DNA of 25,192 nt. Origin: Bacteroidota bacterium. Its GTDB lineage: Bacteria > Bacteroidota > Bacteroidia > Bacteroidales > F082. Below are positions 15,049 through 23,624 of this stretch, in pieces; positions within the stretch are counted from its first letter, which is position 1; every line of letters begins with the position of its first letter. The position numbers were made by a program, and so were the translations under genes. The DNA is taken from contig JAEWWJ010000107.1 of the NCBI GenBank assembly GCA_023396415.1, forward strand, positions 1 through 25,192, given 5' to 3'. The notes below the pieces were generated by a model, which saw only the letters and a list, made by a program, of their open reading frames with translations, did not search any database and had not been told where the DNA came from.

Positions 15049-16386
15049 ATGAAAACAGAAAAATGGATGAAAGCAGCCTTGCTGATGGCAGTGTCTGCAG
15101 TGGCGTTTGTGGGTTGTAACAACAGCAAATACCCGGGTTTTAAAACAATGGACAATGGTGTAAACATCAAGTACCACACCAAAGGCGAAGGCACCAAAAA
15201 GCCCGAAGTCAACTCAATGGTTACCCTCAACATGAACTACGGTTTAGCCGACACTGTTTTGTTCGAAAGTGCCTCACTTCCGGAGCCTTTGGTATTCCCG
15301 GTGATTGAACCTACTTTCCAAGGCGACCTTTATTCTGCTTTAACAATGCTTAATGTTGGCGATTCAGTCACTATTGCCTTTCCGGCCGACTCGTTCTTTA
15401 TGGTGATGGCCCAAATGCCAAAATCACCCGATTTTGTTAAGCCGGGCGATGTGATGTATTTTGATCTCAAACTTGTTGATGTGAAAACAGAAGCGGAAAC
15501 AAAAGCAGAACAACATGCCATGTTGATGCAAATGAAATCGCAAGAGCAAGAAGTTTTGACGAAATATTTGTCCGACAACAATATTTCTACTGCACCATTA
15601 CCGTCAGGATTGTATTATACCGAAACCAAAAAAGGTTCAGGACCTCTTCCAAAAGCAGGCGATGTGCTCAAGGTTCATTTTTCAGTTGGATTGATTGAAG
15701 GTTTTCCATTGTTTTCCAACTTCGACAAAGAACCTATGGACATTGAGTTTGGTCAGCCATTCGATACCAAAGGTTTTGATGAAGCTTTAGGATATTTGCG
15801 CAAAGGCACCAGAGCCAGTCTCATTGTACCTTCTGACATTGCCTTTGACAGCACAGGCCGCAGCCAGATGATTCCACCTTATTCAACCATTTTGTATGAT
15901 GTTGAATTGGTGGCAATTCGTGATAAAGCTGACGTTGAGCGTGAGAATGAAGCCAACAGAAAAAAGGCAGCTGCCGAATCTGAAAAATCTCAAGTCATGG
16001 AGATGAAAAAAATCAGCGATTATATCAAGACCAACAATGTGACTGTTTCACCCACAGCAAGCGGGTTGTATTACATTGAAACGGTTAAAGGTACAGGAAA
16101 ATCAGCAGAAAACGGAAAAAACATCAAAGCCCATTATACCTTATACAATTTAGATGGTAAAAAGCTTCAATCCTCATTGGATGGCGGACAACCTTTCACC
16201 TTTGTACTCGGTCAGGGTCAAGTTATTAAGGGATGGGACGAAGGATTCTTGATGATGAAAGAAGGCGGTAAAGCCCGTTTCATTGTTCCCTCTTCTTTGG
16301 CTTACGGTGCTACTGCCCGCGGCGAAGATATTCCTGCATTTTCACCGCTTGTTTTCGATGTCGAGTTCATCGAAGTAGTGGAATAA
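15049..16386 (+). CDS. FKBP-type peptidyl-prolyl isomerase lipoprotein with three FKBP-like domains
   Basis: The 445-residue protein has a lipoprotein-like signal with Cys23 (VGCNNSK; the lipobox is slightly non-standard). Domains lie at about 54-145 (degenerate), 203-290 (degenerate, no VIKGW) and 355-443, which carries GQVIKGWDEGFLMMKEGGKARF and SLAYGATARGE. Domains 2 and 3 are preceded by SGLYYTE and SGLYYIE blocks that match the one before domain 2 of the previous protein, so these modules are duplicates of one ancestor. Domain 3 has LQSSLDGG where canonical FKBPs have FDSS, losing one active-site Asp, so activity may be reduced. Helical Lys/Glu-rich linkers join the domains. It probably acts in the periplasm on the folding of exported proteins. 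A strong terminator follows. Confidence 0.92.
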   Translation: MKTEKWMKAALLMAVSAVAFVGCNNSKYPGFKTMDNGVNIKYHTKGEGTKKPEVNSMVTLNMNYGLADTVLFESASLPEPLVFPVIEPTFQGDLYSALTMLNVGDSVTIAFPADSFFMVMAQMPKSPDFVKPGDVMYFDLKLVDVKTEAETKAEQHAMLMQMKSQEQEVLTKYLSDNNISTAPLPSGLYYTETKKGSGPLPKAGDVLKVHFSVGLIEGFPLFSNFDKEPMDIEFGQPFDTKGFDEALGYLRKGTRASLIVPSDIAFDSTGRSQMIPPYSTILYDVELVAIRDKADVERENEANRKKAAAESEKSQVMEMKKISDYIKTNNVTVSPTASGLYYIETVKGTGKSAENGKNIKAHYTLYNLDGKKLQSSLDGGQPFTFVLGQGQVIKGWDEGFLMMKEGGKARFIVPSSLAYGATARGEDIPAFSPLVFDVEFIEVVE

Positions 16387-16401
16387 ATCATTCAGAACCA
16401 A

Positions 16402-16442
16402 AAAAAAAGGCTTTCCAATTCATTATTGGAAAGCCTTTTTTT
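16402..16442. terminator. Strong bidirectional terminator between the FKBP operon and the GH3 gene
   Basis: A perfect 18-bp stem, 16402-16419 with 16425-16442 (core GGCTTTCCAAT), closes a 5-base loop. It is flanked by an A run on the left and a T run on the right, so it has a U tract in both directions. It can end the FKBP transcript on the plus strand and the GH3 transcript on the minus strand. Confidence 0.93.
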
Positions 16443-16458
16443 GTCATGCTGAACTAAA

Positions 16459-18702
16459 TCATTCATTTGGTTTCGATTGCAACGAAAACGAGACTGATTT
16501 TCCTTCTTCTGAATTGGTTCCAATCATCAAATCAAATTCACCGGCTTCGGCACTCCACTCCAAACGGCTGTTATAAAAAGCCAATAAATTGCTGTCAATT
16601 TTAAAACGCACTTGTTTTGATTCACCCGGCTGTAGAAATATTTTTTGAAATCCTTTGAGTTCTTTCACCGGACGCGTTACCGATGCCACCTTGTCGTGAA
16701 TGTACAATTGCACCACCTCTTCGCCAGCATATTTACCTGTATTTGTTACATTTACTGTGGCTTGTAGTGTATCATCTTCCATGAAAGAGAATTTGTCGAG
16801 AACGACCTCATCATAACTAAATTGAGTGTAGCTGAGGCCATAACCAAAAGGATAAAGTGGAGTATTTTCCTCATCTATGTAGCGCGAGGTAGTGCCTGAA
16901 AATCCATCCCAAGGCCTTCCGGTGTTTTTCATATTGTAGTGGATAGGAATTTGACCTACTGATCTCGGAAAAGTCATTGGAAGTTTACCGGAAGGATTGT
17001 ATGTACCGAAAAGTACTTGTGCAATGGCTGATCCACCTTTAGTTCCTGGAAACCAGGCTTCTACTATTGCCGGTGCATCGCGGTGAAGCTGCTGAATCGT
17101 GAGTGGCCTTCCGTTGAAAAGCACCACCACTACCGCTTTATTTGCCTTGAATATTTCATCGGCTAACAATTGTTGCACACCGGGTAAATTGAGGTCTGTT
17201 CTGCTTTTGGCTTCGCCGGTCATCCAAGCAGGCTCGCCTAAAGCAAGTATCACGGCATCAGCTTCTTGAGCTAAGCGAATTGCCTGACTAAAACCATCGG
17301 TTTTGGCTTCATTTACCGCGCATCCTTGAGCATAAACAAACTCAGTTTGCGGGAGCGTAGATTGCAGACCTTCCAATAGACTTTCGGCCTTTTTCTCATC
17401 ACCGGCGGCCGACCATCCTCCGAGCATATCACTTGGGCTGTTGGCAAGTGGGCCGATAACAGCAATTTTCTTCAATTTATTATTTAGAGGCAACAACTGG
17501 TTTTCATTTTTCAGCAGTACCATTGATTTCTTGGCCATTTCGCGGCTATCATCAAGAAATGATTCCTTCATAAGTGTTTGCAATTCACGTTCTGTTGAAC
17601 AGAATTTATAAGGATCATCGAAAAGCCCCAGTTTAAACTTAAGCTCTAAGATGCGTTTTACGCTCTTATCTAATGCTGACAAGTTGATTTTTCCTTCCTT
17701 TACAAGCTTCGGAATGGCTCTTAAATAGTAAAACGACTGCATATCTAAATCGGTACCGGCCTCAAAAGCGAGCTGCGTAGCATGTAAAGTATCATGAGCA
17801 AATCCATGGTTTTCGAGTTCTAAAATGGAAGTGTAATCGCTGACTACAAATCCATCAAAGCCCCACTCTGTACGTAGAATGTCATTGATTAAAAACGAAT
17901 TGGCCGTGGACGGAATGCCGTTTAATTCATTAAAGGCGGTCATTACTGTGAGTGCACCGGCCTGAACAGCCACTCGATAGGGTGGTAGGTATGCTTCGCG
18001 CAAACTAAGTTCCGACATGTCCACGGTATGGTATTCGCGACCTGCCTGTGGTGCTCCATAAGCCGCAAAGTGTTTTACGCACGCAGCAACAGCATCGGCT
18101 TTGCCGAAGCCATCGCCTTGCAAACCTTGCACACGGGCGGCAGCGATAGCAGCACCTAAAAAGTGGTCTTCGCCGGCACCTTCCATTACGCGGCCCCAGC
18201 GTGGATCACGACCAATGTCGCACATGGGAGCAAAAACCCAGTGAAGCCCTGTGGCGCTGGCTTCTGTGGCGGCAACGCGTGAAGAATGTTCAATGGTTTC
18301 TAAGTCCCAGCTGGCAGCCTCAGCCAAGGGAATAGGAAAGATGGTGTGGTGCCCGTGAATAACATCAAAAGCAAAAAGCAAAGGAATACCCAGTCGGCTT
18401 TCATTTACGGCTATTTCTTGTAGCTTTCGCGTGTAATCGGCACCATGTGCATTGAATATACCACCTACTAAACCTTTCTTTAGCAAATCAATATATTGGT
18501 GTTGAATCATTGACCCCTCGGCATCAAGGTCGTTGGTAAACAATGAAAGTTGACCGGCTTTTTCTTCCACAGTCATTTGGCTGAGCAGCATGTCAATTTT
18601 TGCAGTAAAAGATTCATTTTGAGCTTTCGCGCTTGGGATCAATAGCATCATTATCAAGTAAATGGTACTGATGATTTTTTTTTTGAAAGACAAAGTTATC
18701 AT
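16459..18702 (-). CDS. bglX: Glycoside hydrolase family 3 beta-glucosidase (BglX-like), periplasmic
   Basis: ATG at 18702 gives 747 residues and a clean signal peptide ending near PSAKAQ. An in-frame GTG at 18738 would add 12 residues before the signal and lies within the predicted promoter, so it is rejected. The GH3 N-terminal barrel shows FAPMCDIGRDPRWGR, GEDHFLG, KHFAAYG, EYHTVDMS and the nucleophile Asp289 in VVSDYTS. The GH3 C-terminal domain follows (KIAVIGPLANS, LGGWSAAGD), then a fibronectin-III-like domain with EVVQLYIHD and RPVKELKGFQ. It matches E. coli BglX in order and length and should release glucose or other beta-linked sugars from oligosaccharides in the periplasm. No polysaccharide-utilisation (SusC/D) genes are next to it, so the natural substrate is unknown. 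It stands alone and shares a terminator with the FKBP operon. Confidence 0.95.
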   Translation of the reverse strand: MITLSFKKKIISTIYLIMMLLIPSAKAQNESFTAKIDMLLSQMTVEEKAGQLSLFTNDLDAEGSMIQHQYIDLLKKGLVGGIFNAHGADYTRKLQEIAVNESRLGIPLLFAFDVIHGHHTIFPIPLAEAASWDLETIEHSSRVAATEASATGLHWVFAPMCDIGRDPRWGRVMEGAGEDHFLGAAIAAARVQGLQGDGFGKADAVAACVKHFAAYGAPQAGREYHTVDMSELSLREAYLPPYRVAVQAGALTVMTAFNELNGIPSTANSFLINDILRTEWGFDGFVVSDYTSILELENHGFAHDTLHATQLAFEAGTDLDMQSFYYLRAIPKLVKEGKINLSALDKSVKRILELKFKLGLFDDPYKFCSTERELQTLMKESFLDDSREMAKKSMVLLKNENQLLPLNNKLKKIAVIGPLANSPSDMLGGWSAAGDEKKAESLLEGLQSTLPQTEFVYAQGCAVNEAKTDGFSQAIRLAQEADAVILALGEPAWMTGEAKSRTDLNLPGVQQLLADEIFKANKAVVVVLFNGRPLTIQQLHRDAPAIVEAWFPGTKGGSAIAQVLFGTYNPSGKLPMTFPRSVGQIPIHYNMKNTGRPWDGFSGTTSRYIDEENTPLYPFGYGLSYTQFSYDEVVLDKFSFMEDDTLQATVNVTNTGKYAGEEVVQLYIHDKVASVTRPVKELKGFQKIFLQPGESKQVRFKIDSNLLAFYNSRLEWSAEAGEFDLMIGTNSEEGKSVSFSLQSKPNE

Positions 18703-18737
18703 AACAACAGATGATTTTAAAATGCAGCAAGTACTCA

Positions 18738-18770
18738 CAAAAGTATTAAAATCTTCTGCAAAAGTGGCAA
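18738..18770 (-). promoter_or_regulatory. Putative promoter of the GH3 gene
   Basis: On the minus strand, TACTTTTG (18745-18738) matches TAnnTTTG and TTG (18770-18768) is 22 bases upstream. It would start transcription near 18731, after the alternative GTG, which supports the ATG at 18702 as the translation start. Confidence 0.5.
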
Positions 18771-18933
18771 TTCTGCTTGACGTTTTTCGGTGTGTGCAGC
18801 TGCTGAATTTGGACTGTAATGCGCGGTTTGATTGAAAATTTTCTAACAGCTTGTAATTATGTTTCTTAGGCTTGACACTATACCATGCTGCTTAAAGTCC
18901 GCAAATTTATTTGACACATTTTTAATCAAAGCC

Positions 18934-18963
18934 TTGTCAATACCAAAAAATAGAGTACTTTTG
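18934..18963 (+). promoter_or_regulatory. Promoter of the tRNA-Leu pair
   Basis: TTG at 18934-18936 and TACTTTTG at 18956-18963 have a 19-base spacer. The -7 box ends 10 bases before the first tRNA base, giving a very short 5' leader. Confidence 0.65.
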
Positions 18964-18973
18964 CTCGTCTTTT

Positions 18974-19057
18974 GCCCAGGTGGTGGAATTGGTAGACACA
19001 CCAGCTTGAGGGGCTGGCGCCTGCAAGGGTGTGCAAGTTCGAATCTTGTCCTGGGCA
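18974..19057 (+). tRNA. tRNA-Leu (anticodon GAG)
   Basis: This is an 84-base class II tRNA. The acceptor arm GCCCAGG (18974-18980) pairs with CCTGGGC (19050-19056), followed by discriminator A at 19057. The anticodon stem CCAGC/GCTGG encloses loop TTGAGGG, giving anticodon GAG, which reads CUC and CUU. It has a long variable arm and a T loop TTCGAAT. CCA is not encoded (CTG follows), as is usual in this group. Confidence 0.97.
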
Positions 19058-19079
19058 CTGTTTTTTGAAGGGTGTTTTA

Positions 19080-19163
19080 GCCCAAGTGGCGGAATTGGTA
19101 GACGCGCTACATTCAGGGTGTAGTGAGCGAACGCTCGTGAAGGTTCGAGTCCTTTCTTGGGCA
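19080..19163 (+). tRNA. tRNA-Leu (anticodon CAG)
   Basis: This is an 84-base class II tRNA, 22 bases after the first. The acceptor GCCCAAG pairs with CTTGGGC, and the discriminator A is at 19163. The anticodon stem CTACA/TGTAG encloses TTCAGGG, giving anticodon CAG, which reads CUG. The variable arm contains the hairpin GAGCGAACGCTC, and the T loop is TTCGAGT. CCA is not fully encoded. Confidence 0.97.
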
Positions 19164-19173
19164 CCTTGAATTT

Positions 19174-19214
19174 AAAAAGGCTTTGATAATCAAATGATTA
19201 TTGAAGCCTTTTTT
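19174..19214 (+). terminator. Terminator of the tRNA-Leu pair
   Basis: A long stem, 19174-19192 with 19195-19213 (AAAAAGGCTT pairing with AAGCCTTTTT, including two G-U pairs), is followed by a T run. It sits 10 bases after the second tRNA. Confidence 0.85.
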
Positions 19215-19401
19215 ATTTGGGGCGTTTTTAAACAGGCTTTTCCCAAGCTTCGATCCTAAGAACACAAATATACATTTCCATTTCAAGCGCTATTTTCATC
19301 ATTTCAGTAGGTTTTTCGTTGTGAAAATGACCGGTATCCTTGAATTTTGCAATGGATTATTCAATCTTGGAATTTATTTGAACAATTATATCCGTTAAAC
19401 T

Positions 19402-20469
19402 ATGAAACCTATAAAAAACAGTGCCTTGCTGTTGACTATCCTTGCGTTGCTGTGGGGATGTGTAAGCAACAACGGAGAGCAAAACGAAATCATTCGCAAA
19501 GTAAAAATTGAACCGGTGCAGCAGGCTGATTCCTTGACCATCAAACACTATTCGGGCATCATTAAAGGCGCTAGTGAGCTGAACCTGGCATTTCGCGTTG
19601 CGGGGCCTATAAAAAAAATCTTCGTTAAAGAAGGTGATTTTGTCAAGCAGGGGCAGATGGTGGCTCAAATGGATACGCGCGATTATGAAATACAGCTTCA
19701 GGCTGCCCAAGCGCAACATGATCAAGTTGAAGCCGAGGCCGGACGTGTGATTGAGCTCTATGACCGAAAGAGTGTAAACGAAAATGATTACGATAAAGCC
19801 GTGGCGGGATTAAAAATGGTAGGCGCAAAGCTCAAAAATGCCAAAGACCAAATGAACGATACCCAGTTGCGTGCGCCTGTTTCGGGTTACATTCAAAAAG
19901 TAAATTTCCTGGAAAATGAATTGATTGACGCCGGAATGCCTGTTGTTTCCATGATTGATGTAGGATATTTCCAGGTTGAGGTGGAAATTCCGGTCTCGTT
20001 GTATGTTGAGCGCGATGCCATCACTTCCTTCTCGGGGGTGCAGCCTACCGTTTCTGATAAGGCTTTTCCATTGCAATTGTTAAGTTACGGCAAAAAGGCC
20101 AACAACAATCAGTTGTACAAAGTGCATCTTCGCCTTGATCCAAATATTCAGCTCAAACTTGCACCGGGCATGGACGTTCAGGTGAAAATAGAAGTTGCAA
20201 CCAACGGAGGCCCACAAACTTGCGTGCCATTAACAGCCCTTTTCAACGATAAAGACAAAACTTATGTCTGGGTTTACCAACCCAATCAGAGCGTTCAGAA
20301 ACGAGAAGTGGTGACCGGAAGAATTACCGGCGATGGCAGAATCCGTATTCTCGAAGGACTACAACCGAAAGAACAAATCGTGGTAGCCGGCGTGAACAGC
20401 CTGAGCGACAACGAAAAGGTGGAACCGCTTGAAGCCGTTGCTCAAACCAATGTAGGAGGGCTTTTATAA
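19402..20469 (+). CDS. RND efflux periplasmic adaptor (membrane fusion protein), lipoprotein
   Basis: This 355-residue AcrA/MdtA-type adaptor has a lipoprotein signal ending in LLWGC (Cys20). Next come the first half of the lipoyl-like domain (LAFRVAGPIKKIFVKEGDFVKQGQMVAQMD), a short alpha-hairpin (about residues 95-150, DYEIQLQAAQ to AKDQMND), the second lipoyl half (QLRAPVSGYIQKV), and beta-barrel and membrane-proximal domains to the end. It links the inner-membrane pump to the outer-membrane channel. The hairpin is short, as in other HlyD-type adaptors with compact coiled coils. The stop overlaps the next start by one base (TAATG). The region before it, 19215-19401, contains no convincing TAnnTTTG promoter and no regulator gene. 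The substrate cannot be inferred. Confidence 0.93.
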   Translation: MKPIKNSALLLTILALLWGCVSNNGEQNEIIRKVKIEPVQQADSLTIKHYSGIIKGASELNLAFRVAGPIKKIFVKEGDFVKQGQMVAQMDTRDYEIQLQAAQAQHDQVEAEAGRVIELYDRKSVNENDYDKAVAGLKMVGAKLKNAKDQMNDTQLRAPVSGYIQKVNFLENELIDAGMPVVSMIDVGYFQVEVEIPVSLYVERDAITSFSGVQPTVSDKAFPLQLLSYGKKANNNQLYKVHLRLDPNIQLKLAPGMDVQVKIEVATNGGPQTCVPLTALFNDKDKTYVWVYQPNQSVQKREVVTGRITGDGRIRILEGLQPKEQIVVAGVNSLSDNEKVEPLEAVAQTNVGGLL

Positions 20470-23400
20470 TGTATTTGACAGAAGTGACATTCCGCAAAAA
20501 AGCCGTCATTTGGTTTGTTCTGTTTAGTATGGTGGTTGGCGGCATCCTGGCGTTTCGATCTATCAGCAAGCTGGAAGATCCGGAGCTGGTAGTGATGATG
20601 TCGCAGATTGTAACGGTTTATCCCGGCGCAAACGCCCATGAGGTGGAAATGCAGGTGAGTAACATTATCGAAGAAGAACTGAGCTCTTTGAGTGATGTGG
20701 AAACCATCCGATCGAAATCAATGCCTAACCTGTCCATTGTGACGGTAATGCTCGAACTGACCGTACCCCAAAACGAGATTGAACAGCGCTGGGATTATCT
20801 GCGTCGCCGCATGAACGAAGTGATTCCCAAACTGCCCGAAGGAGCGCAGCCACCAATGGTTTTCGATAATTTTGGTGATGTGTATGGCATGTTCTACGCC
20901 ATGACCGGAGATGGCTACTCGTACAAAGAGATGAGCAAAATGGCCCAATTCATCAAGCGCGAAATGCTTGCTGTTGAGGGAGTTGCCCGCGTTGAAATTT
21001 TTGGCGAGCAACAACCCATTACCGAAATCGTTTTTAGTCCTTCCAAAATGGGAGAGTTGGGTGTTTTTCCGTTTCAGGTAATGGCTGCCCTACAAGCCGA
21101 AAATATTTCAGTTTATCCCGGCACCATGCAAACCGGTAAACAACTTTTGGATATTTCAGTGGATGGTAAAATTGCCAGTGCTACCGATGTTGCCAATGTA
21201 ATGGTTAAAGGGTTGGATGGCAGCCTTTTCAAGATATCTGACATTGCAAGCGTCAACGAAGTTTATACCGAACCGTCGCGCAACAATATGCAGCTGAACA
21301 ACAAAAGTGCGCTCGCCATTTCGCTTTCCATGGAATCGGGCGAAAACATTGTGGAAGTGGGCAAGCGGGTAGAAAAACGTTTGGAGGAATTGAAGCACAA
21401 TATCCCGGTAGGTTACGCATTTGACAAAGTATTTTTTCAGCCTGATTTGGTAAACTCAGCCGTCAAAGGCTTTTTGTGGAACCTACTGGCATCGGTGGTG
21501 ATTGTGATTGTGGTGCTGATGATTTTTATGGGCTTTCGGAGCGGTGTAATCATTGGAACGGGTTTGTTACTTACCATTCTGGCTACTTTTCCGATTTTAC
21601 TGGCGGCCGGTGGCACCTTGCAACGGATTTCCCTCGGTGCTTTTATTGTGGCCATGGGGATGTTGGTTGACAATGCCATAGTGGTGATTGACGGTATTCT
21701 GGTTGACTTGAAAAAAGGAGTAGAACGAAAAAAAGCACTCATTCATCCGGCCAGCCGGACGGCCTGGCCATTGTTTGGGGCCACTTTTATAGCAGTGGCA
21801 GCCTTCTTGCCGGTTTACCTTTCAAATGATGCTGCCGGAACGTATGCCCGCGATTTGTTTGTGGTTTTGTGCATCTCGCTGTTTATCAGTTGGGCATTGG
21901 CTATCACACAGGTGCCGCTTTTCGCTGAGAAACTGCTTAAAAGCAAGAAAACTAAGGCAGATAAACCCCTTTATCAAAGCTGGGGATACCGGAAGTTGAG
22001 AAAAATACTTGGTCAGTTGCTCCATTACAAAACGGCAACACTCATTGTGGCGGTGCTGTTGTTGGCTGTGGCTGCCTTCAACTTTCAAAACATCAAACAA
22101 ACCTTTTTCCCTGATTTTAACTACAAACAAGTTTACATCGAGTATCGTCTTCCTGCCGGCGCCGGTCCACGAAAGGTGAATGAAGATTTGCAAAAGATTT
22201 CCACACACCTGCTTTCGCTTGATGAGGTGCAACAAGTGGTTTCCAGTCATGGACAAACACCAACACGCTATTGCTTGGTGAGGCCAATGGGTGAACCATC
22301 AGACAATTACGGTGAATTGATTGTGGATTTTGAGGATTATGAAACCATGGTACGCATGCGGCCGGTACTCAGTGATTATTTGCACAACAATTTCCCGGAT
22401 GCCCGCACGCGTATTCGGAAATACAATCTTTCTATTAAAGCTACGCATACGGTAGAGGTGGAGCTGAGCGGCCCCGATCCGGCAGTATTGCGTGATTTAA
22501 GTGCCCAAACAAAGGGGATATTTAAGAAAAATCCATACATTGATCCTTACACTATTGAAGATGATTGGGAGCCGATGGGACAAGCTTTGGTTGTACGCTA
22601 TGCGCAGCAGGCCGCCAGCCGAGCGGGAACTTCGCGCTCCGATGTGAGCAATGCCATCCTGGCCGCTACCGACGGATTGCCCATTGGTGAATATTTTGAA
22701 GGACAATCACGTGTGGGCATCGTCATGAAATTGAGAAATAATGACGGCTCAAGAATTCAAAATCTGGAAGACATCCCCGTTTGGAGCATGTTGCCCAATC
22801 TTTCGGGAGTGAATGAAAATGCCATCCGGGAATTGCTTATCGGAGTGAAAACCATGGATGAGTTAGTGAATGATTTGGTCAGTCCTGTTCCGCTGAGCGC
22901 TGTAACACGAGGCATTGATCTCGATTGGCAGGAGCAAATAGTGAGGCGCGTGAATGGTCAACGCGCCGTTCAAGTGCAGTGCGAACCGATGGAGGGTAGC
23001 AGTCCGGCACAGGCGCGCAACTTCATGTTGAAAGAAATTGAAAACCTTCCATTGCCTGAAGGTTACGCAGCCACATGGATTGGTGAACATGAGCTACAAG
23101 GGGATGCGTTGCGGAACATTTTCAGCTATCTGCCCATCTCCATCATGCTGATTATCCTTACGCTCATTTTGCTTTTCAACGACTTTAAAAAACCCCTTAT
23201 CGTATTGATCTGCATCCCGATGGCTTTTATTGGCATTGTGCCCGGAATGATTTTGACCGGACAACCGTTTACCTTCATGGCAATTATTGGCTCCTTTGGT
23301 TTGATGGGGATGATTGTGAAAAACGCCATCGTGTTGTTGGATGAAGCGGAAACACTGATTGCAGGAGGTGCTGAAAAATATTCGGCTCTTATTAACGCTA

Positions 23401-23624
23401 CGGTTTCGCGTACACGACCGGTGTTGCTGGCATCGTTTACCACCATCCTCGGAATGGTTCCTTTGCTCACCGATCCCATGTATGCAAGTATGGCCGTGGC
23501 CATCATCAGCGGATTGCTTGTTGGTACACTCATCACCTTGCTGTTTGTACCCATTTTATATGCAGCTTTTTATGGCGTGAAACGAATTGAAAAACCAGAA
23601 AACAGTACAGACATCATATCATGA
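20469..23624 (+). CDS. RND-family efflux pump inner-membrane transporter (HAE1/AcrB-like)
   Basis: With 1051 residues it is full length for an RND pump. It has an N-terminal membrane helix (AVIWFVLFSMVVGG), the first large periplasmic loop, membrane helices 2-6 from about residue 335, a second helix near 520 (TLIVAVLLLAVAA), the second periplasmic loop and helices 8-12 to the C-terminus. The proton-relay region of TM4 reads GMLVDNAIVVID, with Asp401 but Asn402 in place of the Asp-Asp pair of AcrB. The TM10 lysine is present (Lys951 in MIVKNAIVLLDE). Energised by the proton gradient, it moves substrate from membrane or periplasm into the outer-membrane channel. It overlaps the adaptor by one base and the TolC-like gene by four (ATGA), indicating translational coupling. 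Antibiotic or metabolite specificity cannot be told. Confidence 0.96.
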   Translation: MYLTEVTFRKKAVIWFVLFSMVVGGILAFRSISKLEDPELVVMMSQIVTVYPGANAHEVEMQVSNIIEEELSSLSDVETIRSKSMPNLSIVTVMLELTVPQNEIEQRWDYLRRRMNEVIPKLPEGAQPPMVFDNFGDVYGMFYAMTGDGYSYKEMSKMAQFIKREMLAVEGVARVEIFGEQQPITEIVFSPSKMGELGVFPFQVMAALQAENISVYPGTMQTGKQLLDISVDGKIASATDVANVMVKGLDGSLFKISDIASVNEVYTEPSRNNMQLNNKSALAISLSMESGENIVEVGKRVEKRLEELKHNIPVGYAFDKVFFQPDLVNSAVKGFLWNLLASVVIVIVVLMIFMGFRSGVIIGTGLLLTILATFPILLAAGGTLQRISLGAFIVAMGMLVDNAIVVIDGILVDLKKGVERKKALIHPASRTAWPLFGATFIAVAAFLPVYLSNDAAGTYARDLFVVLCISLFISWALAITQVPLFAEKLLKSKKTKADKPLYQSWGYRKLRKILGQLLHYKTATLIVAVLLLAVAAFNFQNIKQTFFPDFNYKQVYIEYRLPAGAGPRKVNEDLQKISTHLLSLDEVQQVVSSHGQTPTRYCLVRPMGEPSDNYGELIVDFEDYETMVRMRPVLSDYLHNNFPDARTRIRKYNLSIKATHTVEVELSGPDPAVLRDLSAQTKGIFKKNPYIDPYTIEDDWEPMGQALVVRYAQQAASRAGTSRSDVSNAILAATDGLPIGEYFEGQSRVGIVMKLRNNDGSRIQNLEDIPVWSMLPNLSGVNENAIRELLIGVKTMDELVNDLVSPVPLSAVTRGIDLDWQEQIVRRVNGQRAVQVQCEPMEGSSPAQARNFMLKEIENLPLPEGYAATWIGEHELQGDALRNIFSYLPISIMLIILTLILLFNDFKKPLIVLICIPMAFIGIVPGMILTGQPFTFMAIIGSFGLMGMIVKNAIVLLDEAETLIAGGAEKYSALINATVSRTRPVLLASFTTILGMVPLLTDPMYASMAVAIISGLLVGTLITLLFVPILYAAFYGVKRIEKPENSTDIIS

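Noticed and set aside
18703..18738. GTG start at 18738 for the GH3 gene
   Set aside because: It puts 12 extra residues before a good signal peptide and lies within the predicted -7 box of the gene.
18843..19164. Minus- and plus-strand frames across the tRNA genes
   Set aside because: They are translations of tRNA sequence and flanks; the tRNA structures account fully for this region.
18974..19214. tRNA-Leu pair as an integration (attachment) site
   Set aside because: No integrase gene or duplicated tRNA 3' end was found near; both tRNAs are intact and followed by a normal terminator.
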